Under the pieces are notes generated by a model. The model was not told where the DNA came from. It did no database searches and worked only from the letters and a program-made list of their open reading frames with translations. 40,911 nt of DNA, taken from the NCBI GenBank assembly GCA_001552775.1, contig KQ959260.1, positions 37,123 through 78,033 on the forward strand, in the 5' to 3' direction. The stretch's first letter is position 1. Each line of letters opens with the position of its first letter. Origin of the DNA: Bacteroidales bacterium KA00251 (lineage in GTDB: Bacteria > Bacteroidota > Bacteroidia > Bacteroidales > Porphyromonadaceae). Below are positions 31,784-40,526 of this stretch, piece by piece. Both the position numbers and the translations under genes were made by a program.

Positions 31784-32863
31784 ATGAGTAGTCCCCACTT
31801 GGTTTTTGTTACGCGTGGCCTGCATGACGGGGGAGGTACCGAGCGAGTAACCTCTTTCGTTGCTTCCTCTTTGGCGGAGAGAGGATACCTCGTCTCTATT
31901 GTTTGCCTACAAAGAGGGAAAGACACTTACTTCCCACTGTCTGAAAAAGTGAAGATTTACTACCTCAGAAAGTCTTTTTGCTGGAATAAAATCCACGAAT
32001 TAAAGGCGATCTATAAGCGTATTAAGCCCGACCTCATTTTTGCAGTTGGCACCAATCGCTCGCACCTCCATCTATTTGCATCCAAAGGTTACCCCTTAGT
32101 AAGTTGGGAACACTTTAACACGGCTGTATGCTCACACCCTTTTCATCAACTGTCGCGTTGTTTAGCCTCCAAGAGAGGTTGGATTATTACGCTAACAGAA
32201 GAGGATGCCTCTTCTTATAGAAAGAGATGGAAAGCAAAAAGAGTGGTAACAATCCCCAACCCCCTGACCATAAAAGGTCTCTATCGCGAGGAGAAGGAGC
32301 ATAAATGCGTTTTAGCTGTAGGTAGATTGCAAAAAGCGAAAGGGTTTGACCGCCTCTTGCGAGCATGGCAAAAGGTCCATCTCTCATTTCCTTCATGGAG
32401 ACTTAGGATCGTTGGCTCAGGATCGGAAGAGAAGTCTCTCAAAGCACTTTGTTCACAACTCGGACTAGACGAATCTGTGGAGATGATTCCCCATCAAGCC
32501 GATGTAAAGCCCTACTTCGCAAAAGCCGATATTTTTGCATTATCGTCACGCTATGAAGGATTCGGATTAGTACTTATCGAAGCTTTTGCAGCTGGACTTC
32601 CGGCAGTAGCCTTTGATGTACCGAGAGGCCCCCGCGAGATCATGGACACTTCGTCGTGTGGAATTATGGTAGAAGAGGGAAATATAGAAGCTTATGCCAC
32701 AGCTTTGAAAAAACTTATTGGCAATCGTACTCTTCGTCTTGAAATGGGTATGAATGCCAAAGCTCGCTCTGAAGATTTTCTCCCAGAAAGAGTGATAGAC
32801 CTTTGGCAGAATTTCATAAATCACTTATTAGACAATAGCAAATCATTTGATGGAAACCATTGA
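31784..32863 (+). CDS. Glycosyltransferase, family 4 (GT-B)
   Basis: This 359-residue protein has the GT4 layout. The N-terminal acceptor half contains LVFVTRGLHDGGGTERVTSFVA, which is close to the GGAER-type start of capsule and LPS transferases. The C-terminal donor half contains VLAVGRLQKAKGFDRLLRAW and the E-x7-E type segment ALSSRYEGFGLVLIEAFAAG. It overlaps the next gene by 14 nt. A role in LPS or capsule sugar transfer is likely; the sugar is unknown. Confidence 0.9.
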   Translation: MSSPHLVFVTRGLHDGGGTERVTSFVASSLAERGYLVSIVCLQRGKDTYFPLSEKVKIYYLRKSFCWNKIHELKAIYKRIKPDLIFAVGTNRSHLHLFASKGYPLVSWEHFNTAVCSHPFHQLSRCLASKRGWIITLTEEDASSYRKRWKAKRVVTIPNPLTIKGLYREEKEHKCVLAVGRLQKAKGFDRLLRAWQKVHLSFPSWRLRIVGSGSEEKSLKALCSQLGLDESVEMIPHQADVKPYFAKADIFALSSRYEGFGLVLIEAFAAGLPAVAFDVPRGPREIMDTSSCGIMVEEGNIEAYATALKKLIGNRTLRLEMGMNAKARSEDFLPERVIDLWQNFINHLLDNSKSFDGNH

Positions 32864-33848
32864 TATAATCATTCCCGCTTACAATTGTAGTGACTTCCTT
32901 GACAATTGTCTTGACAGCCTTGTCAAGCAAACCTACACAGCTTGGAAGGCAATCCTCATCAATGATGGATCAACCGATGGGAAAACCGAGGAATTGTGCA
33001 ATGCTTGGAAGAAAAAAGACTCACGTATTGAAGTGATTCACTTTTCCACCAATAAAGGAGTTTCTGCTGCTCGCAACGAAGGATTAAGGCATGCACACTC
33101 TCCTTTTCTTACGTTTCTAGATAGCGATGACTCCCTCGCCCCCAACCACCTTGAGAGTCTTATGAAAAGCTTGACCCAAAGCGGTGCGTCTATTGCAATG
33201 TGTGGGATGACAAGATGTCACCATAATGGAAGACACCAATGCAAAAGGTCGCTTTTGCCCAAAGGCACTATACTGATGCAGTCCGATCTCTATGCATTGA
33301 CGGTCATGGATAAAATATTATCCTCTCACCTGTGGAATAAACTGTATCGCAGAGAGCTCTTCTCTGGGATAGTATTTCCAGAAGGAAGGACCTATGAAGA
33401 CTTTGCCATCATGCTAGAGGTGATGTCTAGGGTAAAGCAACTCGTTCATACAGGAGAAGCCTCTTACTTCTATCGTCAAACCTCTTCAGGTATTACCCAT
33501 ACCTCCTCTCTCAAAAACCTACAAGACTTCTTCTTGGCAGCAGCTCTTCGCATTGAACAAATTAAGGCAGTTCCCTTCCTCTCTGCAGAAATAAAAAACA
33601 GGCTACTCGTATGGCCCATAAAAAGGATGTTCAAGCTGTTCCACACTATTCGCAAGGCTCCAGAAAGCGAAGAGCGAGATTGGGTATTGGAACACCTCAC
33701 AAACACTCTTTTGCAATGCAATATTCCTATAGCTATCGGTGCTTTTCGCTATCAGAATATATGCTATTCTATTCAGAAGCGTCTTTTCGAACGAGAATTT
33801 TTTCGTCAACTACGTCAAAAAGTCAAAGAGACTTCCACGCTTTCTTAG
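32850..33848 (+). CDS. Glycosyltransferase, family 2 (GT-A)
   Basis: Starting at ATG 32850 (not the TTG just before it) gives 332 residues. The GT2 N-terminus IDIIIPAYNCSDFLDNCLDSL is followed by AILINDGSTDGKTEEL, NKGVSAARNEGL and the DxD-bearing FLDSDDSL. The later RRELFSGIVFPEGRTYEDFAIM segment is common in GT2 enzymes of O-antigen and capsule clusters. It ends the glycosyltransferase run. A terminator follows at 34026. Confidence 0.92.
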   Translation: METIDIIIPAYNCSDFLDNCLDSLVKQTYTAWKAILINDGSTDGKTEELCNAWKKKDSRIEVIHFSTNKGVSAARNEGLRHAHSPFLTFLDSDDSLAPNHLESLMKSLTQSGASIAMCGMTRCHHNGRHQCKRSLLPKGTILMQSDLYALTVMDKILSSHLWNKLYRRELFSGIVFPEGRTYEDFAIMLEVMSRVKQLVHTGEASYFYRQTSSGITHTSSLKNLQDFFLAAALRIEQIKAVPFLSAEIKNRLLVWPIKRMFKLFHTIRKAPESEERDWVLEHLTNTLLQCNIPIAIGAFRYQNICYSIQKRLFEREFFRQLRQKVKETSTLS

Positions 33849-34025
33849 CAGTCGCCTTCGAAATAACTCCAGTATAGAGGGTAAATACAGCCCAAAATTA
33901 CATTTGCTATAGGTATACCTGTGGAAAGGTAAAGAAGATCATAAGGGGATCTACGATCTCTAATTATAAACACTCCGACAATTTCTTTCCAACAATTGAC
34001 CAGTAACTCTTACTTTTCACCATAC

Positions 34026-34073
34026 AAAGAAGTTTTATTCCCATAATCATACTCTGAGGATGAGACTTCTTTT
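34026..34073 (+). terminator. Terminator of the glycosyltransferase unit
   Basis: AAAGAAGT (34026-34033) pairs perfectly with ACTTCTTT (34065-34072). An inner CTC/GAG pair shortens the loop, and four Ts end the right arm. It insulates groES from upstream transcription. Confidence 0.6.
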
Positions 34074-34118
34074 CTGTCATATTGTCACACGTTAGCTCAA
34101 ATTAGTCCTTTTCTGATT

Positions 34119-34135
34119 TTGGCACAGCTTTTGCA
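34119..34135 (+). promoter_or_regulatory. Sigma-54 (RpoN) -24/-12 promoter of groES-groEL
   Basis: TTGGCACAGCTTTTGCA matches the sigma-54 consensus TGGCAC..TTGCA, with the invariant GG (34121-34122) and GC (34133-34134) separated by exactly 10 nt. It lies 47 nt before the groES ATG, predicting a start point near 34146 and a leader of about 37 nt. There is no TAnnTTTG box between the upstream terminator and groES. Confidence 0.75.
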
Positions 34136-34182
34136 ATACTATTGACAGAAGTAAAAAAAGAATAGAAATAAAAGAGATAACT

Positions 34183-34455
34183 ATGAAGTTGAAACCATTA
34201 GCAGACAGAGTACTCATTGAGCCAGCAAAGGCTGAAGAAAAGAGTGCCGGAGGCATTATTATCCCAGATAGTGCAAAAGAAAAACCCCTTAGAGGAAAAG
34301 TAATTGCCGTAGGCAAGGGCACCAAAGACGAAAAGATGGAGCTCACAGAAGGCGACATGGTGCTTTATGGAAAATATGCAGGCACAGAAGTAGAAGTAGA
34401 TCATGTAAAGTACATGATGATGCGTCAAAGTGATGTCCTTGCAATCATTGAATAA
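34183..34455 (+). CDS. groES: Co-chaperonin GroES
   Basis: The 90-residue protein is the heptameric lid of the GroEL chamber. It has [32 protein letters not shown], including the mobile loop that touches GroEL, and the [20 protein letters not shown] end. groEL follows after 44 nt. It is preceded by a sigma-54 type promoter instead of the usual -7 box. Confidence 0.97.
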   Translation: MKLKPLADRVLIEPAKAEEKSAGGIIIPDSAKEKPLRGKVIAVGKGTKDEKMELTEGDMVLYGKYAGTEVEVDHVKYMMMRQSDVLAIIE

Positions 34456-34484
34456 TCGTTTTTTAGAGTAAAATTGTTTAGTAA

Positions 34485-36146
<1,662 letters not shown>

Positions 36147-36155
36147 TTCCTTCCC

Positions 36156-36185
36156 TTCCCTCTAGGAAAAGAGGGAAATAAATTT
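36156..36185 (+). terminator. First hairpin after groEL
   Basis: TTCCCTCT (36156-36163) and AGAGGGAA (36170-36177) are perfect 8-bp arms, followed by ATAAATTT, 9 nt after the stop. Confidence 0.6.
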
Positions 36186-36200
36186 AATTCTTAAAACAAG

Positions 36201-36236
36201 AAAGGGCATGTTGAATAGTTTCAGCATGCCCTTTAT
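36201..36236 (+). terminator. Strong terminator after groEL
   Basis: AAAGGGCATGTTGAA (36201-36215) and TTCAGCATGCCCTTT (36220-36234) form a 15-bp stem with one G-U pair and a 4-nt loop. It may act in both directions, but no minus-strand gene is near. Confidence 0.8.
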
Positions 36237-36253
36237 TCATAATGCTTTTTCAT

Positions 36254-36261
36254 TATCTTTG
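36254..36261 (+). promoter_or_regulatory. -7 promoter box of the fimbrillin gene
   Basis: TATCTTTG is an exact match, with TTTA (36232-36235) 18 bp upstream as a poor -33. It predicts a leader of about 110 nt before the ATG at 36379. Confidence 0.5.
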
Positions 36262-36378
36262 CACGTGAAATTGAGACTATAAATCAGAAGATTACACTTC
36301 ACAATGCTTTAATCTTGCAAAACTAAAATTCTTTATAAGATTTATACAACCCTAGTAATCACAAAGCCTATTCTTATT

Positions 36379-37887
36379 ATGAAAACAAACTCACTTCTAG
36401 TTGTACTTATTATCACTCTCCTAGGTGTATTTGCAAATTCATCTTGCTCTGGCGATAAATATTGGCAAGATCCTCGCCAAGACGAATCAACAGAGCTTCT
36501 CACAGTGGGAATCCCATTCTTAAGACAAGCTTTGCGCACACCGCAAGTAGATCCAGCTACTCAAGTAAATTCAGTACTCTTTGCTTTCCTCAATGGTGAT
36601 ACCCCCTCCTCGTCCATTGTAAAAGTGATTGAGTCAAGCAATCCTAATGAAATTGCGGCAGGAAAATTTCAGCTTAAGCTAACGAAAGGCAATTACTTTC
36701 TTCTAGTCGTTGCGAATCCTAATGAGAAAATGAAAAATCTTTTAGTTCCTGGGACAACATTAAAAGAGCTTAGTGCCCCTTACTACAAACCATTTTTCTA
36801 CACCCTCACCTTAAAAGAAGGAACTAATCGCGTAAAATCTATCTTTCCCATAGCCATGCTCAACGCACAAGGTCTTGTAGCTGTTAAGGAAGATCATTTC
36901 GGCGAGGCTCCCTCCAGCCCCCTCTCTGTGGAGTTAGAGCTAGCATTTGCACGAATTATAGTGACAGGATACCCCACCTTTGATCCCTCTAAGAAAGACC
37001 TCCTCGGCAAGTATGCAATCTACACTATAAAAAATACGGTAAAAGAGTATCTGATGCGACATATGGCTATACTTAGCTCTGGTCAAGAAGAGCAACAAGG
37101 AGATGGCTCTACAGCTAGAGAACGCTATGCATACTCGCCTTTATATAAGGAAATTGAAGCTGCCACTACTCCAGAATCTCTTCGTCCTTTTATCACATCC
37201 AATATATTTAGTCAAACGTCGACCGTACTTCCACTTGAGGAAGACTGGCTATCAAAAGATGCCGATCTAAATGCTAAGAGAAACTATCCTGGAGCCTATC
37301 GATTGGAGCATACCATCTCTTCTAAGAATTTAATAACTACTCTTACACCTCACCTTGTCCTTGTTTACAAGCTATGCCCAAAGAGCTTATCTCCAGCTGA
37401 GGGGGAAGGGTGGATTAGCTACCAAAAGCGCTATTTTATGCTAGAAAGTGACTTCCGAAATGTATTGCTTGCACAGAAAAATGGCACAGCTGTAAATGTT
37501 GTTGCGGCACAGCAATTTCCTTCCTCTTTCTTTGTTGCGTCTCAAAAGCTCCTTGCCCAAGCAGGAAATGATCCAGCAAAAGTACTGAATAAGGCTTTTA
37601 CTGAAGAAGACATTCGTTTTTACAAAAATAGTTACAACTTCTTTTTCTTTCCCATACGACACTTTGACGATACGCAAGCTCCCCAAAGGGATTCATATGG
37701 TCGATATGGCATTGTGCGAGGTAATGAATACCTGTTCAAAGCTCCTCTCAAGATCAATGAATTTGGTGCGACTGGTGAGCAGGAAATAACCAACGATCTT
37801 ACCCCCTTAAAGGAGTACAAAACTTTGGAAGGTGTGATCAGGATAAACCCTCTCCATGCTCGGACAGAGCAAGAGTTATCCTACTAA
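36379..37887 (+). CDS. Mfa1/FimA-type fimbrillin (type V pilus subunit), lipoprotein precursor
   Basis: This 502-residue protein has a lipoprotein signal (LLGVFANSSC). The N-terminal region resembles Bacteroidales type V pilins in the segments VNSVLFAFLNGD, KFQLKLTKGNYFLLVVANP and VELELAFARIIVTGYP. The end, NSYNFFFFPIRHFDDTQ..RDSYGRYGIVRGNEY, matches the conserved C-terminal part of Mfa1-like subunits. Such pilins are exported as lipoproteins and cut after an Arg near residue 50 (Arg 49 or Arg 53 here) by a gingipain-type protease before strand-exchange assembly. No anchor or tip genes (mfa2-like) lie next to it in this window, so it appears solitary. Some doubt remains on whether it is a major or accessory subunit. 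Confidence 0.78.
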   Translation: MKTNSLLVVLIITLLGVFANSSCSGDKYWQDPRQDESTELLTVGIPFLRQALRTPQVDPATQVNSVLFAFLNGDTPSSSIVKVIESSNPNEIAAGKFQLKLTKGNYFLLVVANPNEKMKNLLVPGTTLKELSAPYYKPFFYTLTLKEGTNRVKSIFPIAMLNAQGLVAVKEDHFGEAPSSPLSVELELAFARIIVTGYPTFDPSKKDLLGKYAIYTIKNTVKEYLMRHMAILSSGQEEQQGDGSTARERYAYSPLYKEIEAATTPESLRPFITSNIFSQTSTVLPLEEDWLSKDADLNAKRNYPGAYRLEHTISSKNLITTLTPHLVLVYKLCPKSLSPAEGEGWISYQKRYFMLESDFRNVLLAQKNGTAVNVVAAQQFPSSFFVASQKLLAQAGNDPAKVLNKAFTEEDIRFYKNSYNFFFFPIRHFDDTQAPQRDSYGRYGIVRGNEYLFKAPLKINEFGATGEQEITNDLTPLKEYKTLEGVIRINPLHARTEQELSY

Positions 37888-37927
37888 TTCACGGCCTGTA
37901 TAGACCTTCAATCCTTTTTCAGAATTC

Positions 37928-38665
37928 TTGTATAGCTCTCTACATAAAGCAAAGCAAATCCTTTCCTCCCTAGAGGAGGAAAGGGATATTTCCTATGCTC
38001 ACTTCTTAACAGATAGCATAAAAGTCTCCTCTCATCCAGAAAGCATTCTAGGAATCCGGATGGGTGTTCTTCGCTCAGCCAGTAAGAATTTGGCAAAAGT
38101 ACTCCATGAAGAGGAAGCACTTACTCTGCTTTATCCCCTTGCAAAGAAGTACTATGAGTACAAGATTGTTTTTGGAGGAGTGGTAGAACGTGTGTCAACC
38201 CCTCAGCGATCTGTACCGCTACTATTTTCCCTATGTGATGGGTGGGCTGTTCCCGACTATTACAAGGAGGTGCTCTGTACCTATGCAGAAAAGGGGGCAA
38301 AAGAGTATATCCTCACTTCTCTCCGCGAGCAGGTCTCTTCTCCTAATCCCTATGCACGCAGACTTACAGTTGTAGCTTGGCACAATCTTTTAAACAAGCG
38401 AATGGCGACTCCTGTAGAAGCGTTTAAGCACTTCCAACTTCTTGAAAAAGATGAAAACTACTATGTACAGATGGCACTTGCCTGGCTACTCGCTGAGATG
38501 TCAATCCGATATCCTTGTGAAATGCAAGATTTTCTTACACAACACCCGATTCAATCGCACAAAGTGGCACAAATGTATCAGCAAAAAAGAAGAGATTCAT
38601 TAAGACTATTTCCACGAAAAGAGAAGAAAAGCCAAAGGCCTTCCTACTCCACTGACAATTATTAA
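37928..38665 (+). CDS. AlkD-like DNA alkylation repair protein (HEAT repeats)
   Basis: This 245-residue all-helical protein resembles the DNA alkylation repair enzyme family, with the IRMGVLRSASKNLAKVL start of the helical solenoid, GWAVPDYYKEVL, PYARRLTVVAWHNLL and ALAWLLAEMSIRYP. AlkD-type enzymes remove alkylated bases using HEAT-like repeats. No ATG precedes the conserved region closely. The start is probably TTG 37928, since a stop lies in frame at 37901 and the next Met (38060) would remove 44 residues. It has no obvious promoter and begins 40 nt after the fimbrillin stop. Confidence 0.78.
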   Translation: MYSSLHKAKQILSSLEEERDISYAHFLTDSIKVSSHPESILGIRMGVLRSASKNLAKVLHEEEALTLLYPLAKKYYEYKIVFGGVVERVSTPQRSVPLLFSLCDGWAVPDYYKEVLCTYAEKGAKEYILTSLREQVSSPNPYARRLTVVAWHNLLNKRMATPVEAFKHFQLLEKDENYYVQMALAWLLAEMSIRYPCEMQDFLTQHPIQSHKVAQMYQQKRRDSLRLFPRKEKKSQRPSYSTDNY

Positions 38666-38747
38666 TAATTTTAAGCAAACCCACAAGGATTCTTTGTTGA
38701 TTGGATGCCCGAGCCGTATTCAGTAAATTTGAGACGTTGCAACAAAG

Positions 38748-38788
38748 GAGGTCGGACACTTTTGGATAAGAGTCCAACCTCTTTTTTA
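38748..38788 (+). terminator. Terminator downstream of the AlkD-like gene
   Basis: GAGGT (38748-38752) and ACCTC (38777-38781), then GGAC (38754-38757) and GTCC (38772-38775) after a single mismatch, stack into one hairpin followed by six Ts. It lies 82 nt after the stop. Confidence 0.6.
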
Positions 38789-38832
38789 TTCTCCATACGC
38801 TTTCTCGCAATTCTCCTTTTCTCTCTAGAAAG

Positions 38833-38840
38833 CAAAGGTA
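38833..38840 (-). promoter_or_regulatory. Minus-strand -7 box opposite the tmRNA promoter
   Basis: On the minus strand this reads TACCTTTG. No convincing gene lies downstream of it on that strand, so it may be inactive or drive a short antisense RNA. It forms a 10-bp inverted repeat with the tmRNA box (GCAAAGGTAC 38832-38841, GTACCTTTGC 38902-38911). Confidence 0.35.
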
Positions 38841-38902
38841 CACAAATGAGTAGAAAGAGCAGATCCGCTAGATTCCATATCGCCCCAGCTATTCGATTTT
38901 TG

Positions 38903-38910
38903 TACCTTTG
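38903..38910 (+). promoter_or_regulatory. -7 promoter box for tmRNA
   Basis: TACCTTTG is an exact match, 119 nt before the mature tmRNA 5' end. It would produce a precursor with a leader of about 110 nt. Confidence 0.6.
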
Positions 38911-39029
38911 CACCAAATGAGTAGGAGAAGCCTTCGCTTGAAGTGAGCCTCCGCCAGACTCAGATACGATCTCTCCTCAGCTGAGCGGTATAGCGATACG
39001 CTAGTCTAGGAGATGCAACATACACTCTT
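38911..39029 (+). other. Structured leader between the promoter and mature tmRNA
   Basis: This region holds nested complementary segments: ATCTC..CCT (38973-38981) can pair with AGGAGAT (39008-39014), and AGCGGTAT (38986-38993) with ATACGCT (38998-39004) around AGCG. It has no ORF. RNase P would have to cut at 39030 to release tmRNA. Whether the leader is a stable RNA of its own cannot be told from sequence. Confidence 0.4.
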
Positions 39030-39431
39030 GGGGCTGATTGGCTTTGACAGCGTGTTGTAGTGATCCGTAAGCATGTGGTGCCTGCTGTGACGCACCTTAA
39101 AACCTTACTGCGAACCTTTCTAGATGGCGAAAACAACTTTGCTCTCGCTGCGTAGTCGAAGTATAGTACACTAACGCTTCATCCCAGGCATAGGTGCCAG
39201 GGACGAGACATCACCCAGGGAGACGTTGCTCCGAGGCGCTCTGATACGGTGGTGCATGGATATCGGGGATCGGATGGTGTCGCCTCGTACATCGTCTTAA
39301 ACTTTAGAGGATAAGGCTTTAGCTCGGTCGCTGTGCTCGTGAGTTAAGACCCGACAATCAAAGTACAGCTAAACATGTAGAAAGTGCTTTGCCACCATGT
39401 TTGGATCGAGGTTCAATTCTCCGCAGCTCCA
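39030..39431 (+). ncRNA. ssrA: Transfer-messenger RNA (tmRNA)
   Basis: tmRNA rescues stalled ribosomes and tags the unfinished protein for proteolysis. The 5' end GGGGCTGATTGGCTTTGACA pairs with the 3' acceptor CAGCTCC (39424-39430 area), the T loop is TTCAATT, and discriminator A is at 39431. The next bases are CAA, so CCA is not encoded. The tag frame at 39126-39155 reads GENNFALAA followed by TAG, close to the Bacteroidales tags I recall. A hairpin AAACATG/CATGTTT near the 3' end (39373-39379 area) fits the family. The predicted mature length is about 402 nt. The T stem has an A-C mismatch. Confidence 0.95.
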
Positions 39432-39528
39432 CAACCCCACAGACAGTTAAGTCTCATCAAGAGCAGATCGGGCACCTGCTACCGCACAGTAGGTATCTAT
39501 CACTAGCACTGCATACTAGATGAAGCAT

Positions 39529-39536
39529 TATCTTTG
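39529..39536 (+). promoter_or_regulatory. -7 promoter box of the hydrolase gene
   Basis: TATCTTTG is an exact TAnnTTTG match 54 nt before the ATG at 39591. No -33 element is seen. Confidence 0.5.
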
Positions 39537-39590
39537 TCTCCACAGAGCATCTAAGCCCATCCATAGACTCACACAAAAGACCATACAGCT

Positions 39591-40526
39591 ATGAGTATTA
39601 CCTACAGAGTGGCAGCCTCAATAGTGAGACTCCTAAACATCAAGAAGCTCTTTAGAAAGTCAGAGGCAGAGATCCTCGCCTTTGCGACTAAGCAGTCGAA
39701 TAAGTTCAGGCTTCGGCTAGATCAATTCAAGGACTATCACTGCTCCATAGAGGAGGTCGATGGCTTTAAGTGCGTCAAGCTACAGGCGACTCCTAAGCCC
39801 GCTGCAAAAGCTGTCCTGCTACTTTATGGCGGAGGATATGTCACACCACCAGATGCGAAAGACTTCAAGATAGCCAAGAGGATTGTTGATCAGACGGGGA
39901 GCGATGTGTGGTTTTTCCTTTACCCCCTTATTGTGGAGCAAACACTCGAGGTGACCTTTGAGAAGACGCATCAGCTCTATCGGCGTATGCTCGAGCAGTA
40001 CGCTCCTGAGCAAATATCGATCTTAGGCTTCTCCTCTGGAGCTTGTCTCGCTATCGGGATAGGACAATATAATAATGAGCAGCACCAGCAGCTACCTAGC
40101 CCCAGACAAATCATAGCGGTCTCTCCTGGAGGCATCCCCCTCTCGCTTTGTGAGGGACATGAAGACATGGCAGGCGAAGATGCAGACTTCATCGCCTCTC
40201 TAAAGGCTCTTTCGGAGCAAGACATAATCGTCGACTACCATTACTTCGGCACCGTAGCCTCGATAATGTACCGACACAAGCGACTGCCTGACTATATGAT
40301 CAACAGCTGCGTGGGCGACTTCTCGCACTTTCCCAAGACCTACCTCTACTATGGGTCGCACGAGTGTCTCTATGCTTGCGCTCCCTACTATAAGCGTGCA
40401 TTCGTCCAGTATGGGGTCCCCTATGAGATACATATCGGTGAGGGACTGTGCCACTGCTATCCGCTCTTTCGCTTCTTTCCAGAGGGACGTAAGGCTCAGG
40501 ACGAAATCATCAATCGTCTAAGATAA
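39591..40526 (+). CDS. Alpha/beta hydrolase (fold-3 esterase-like)
   Basis: This 311-residue protein resembles the alpha/beta hydrolase fold-3 (esterase/lipase) group. LLYGGGYVTPP corresponds to the HGGG oxyanion segment. The nucleophile is in ISILGFSSGACLAIG (G-x-S-x-G). A late YYGSHECLY segment and GEGLCHCYPLF may supply the acidic residue and the His. There is no signal peptide, so it is probably cytoplasmic. Its GC content looks higher than in the genes before 38700, which suggests a different origin. The substrate cannot be read. Confidence 0.85.
   Translation: MSITYRVAASIVRLLNIKKLFRKSEAEILAFATKQSNKFRLRLDQFKDYHCSIEEVDGFKCVKLQATPKPAAKAVLLLYGGGYVTPPDAKDFKIAKRIVDQTGSDVWFFLYPLIVEQTLEVTFEKTHQLYRRMLEQYAPEQISILGFSSGACLAIGIGQYNNEQHQQLPSPRQIIAVSPGGIPLSLCEGHEDMAGEDADFIASLKALSEQDIIVDYHYFGTVASIMYRHKRLPDYMINSCVGDFSHFPKTYLYYGSHECLYACAPYYKRAFVQYGVPYEIHIGEGLCHCYPLFRFFPEGRKAQDEIINRLR

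Larger units (their letters stand above)
33849..34182. other. Intergenic region between glycosyltransferases and groES
   Basis: The 334-nt gap contains an isolated TAnnTTTG match (TACATTTG, 33899-33906), a small palindrome GGTATACC (33912-33919), a terminator hairpin (34026-34073), the sigma-54 type promoter (34119-34135) and no gene. I see no CIRCE operator. Confidence 0.6.

Noticed and set aside
34075-34182. CIRCE/HrcA operator before groES
   Set aside because: No TTAGCACTC-N9-GAGTGCTAA element or recognisable half-sites.
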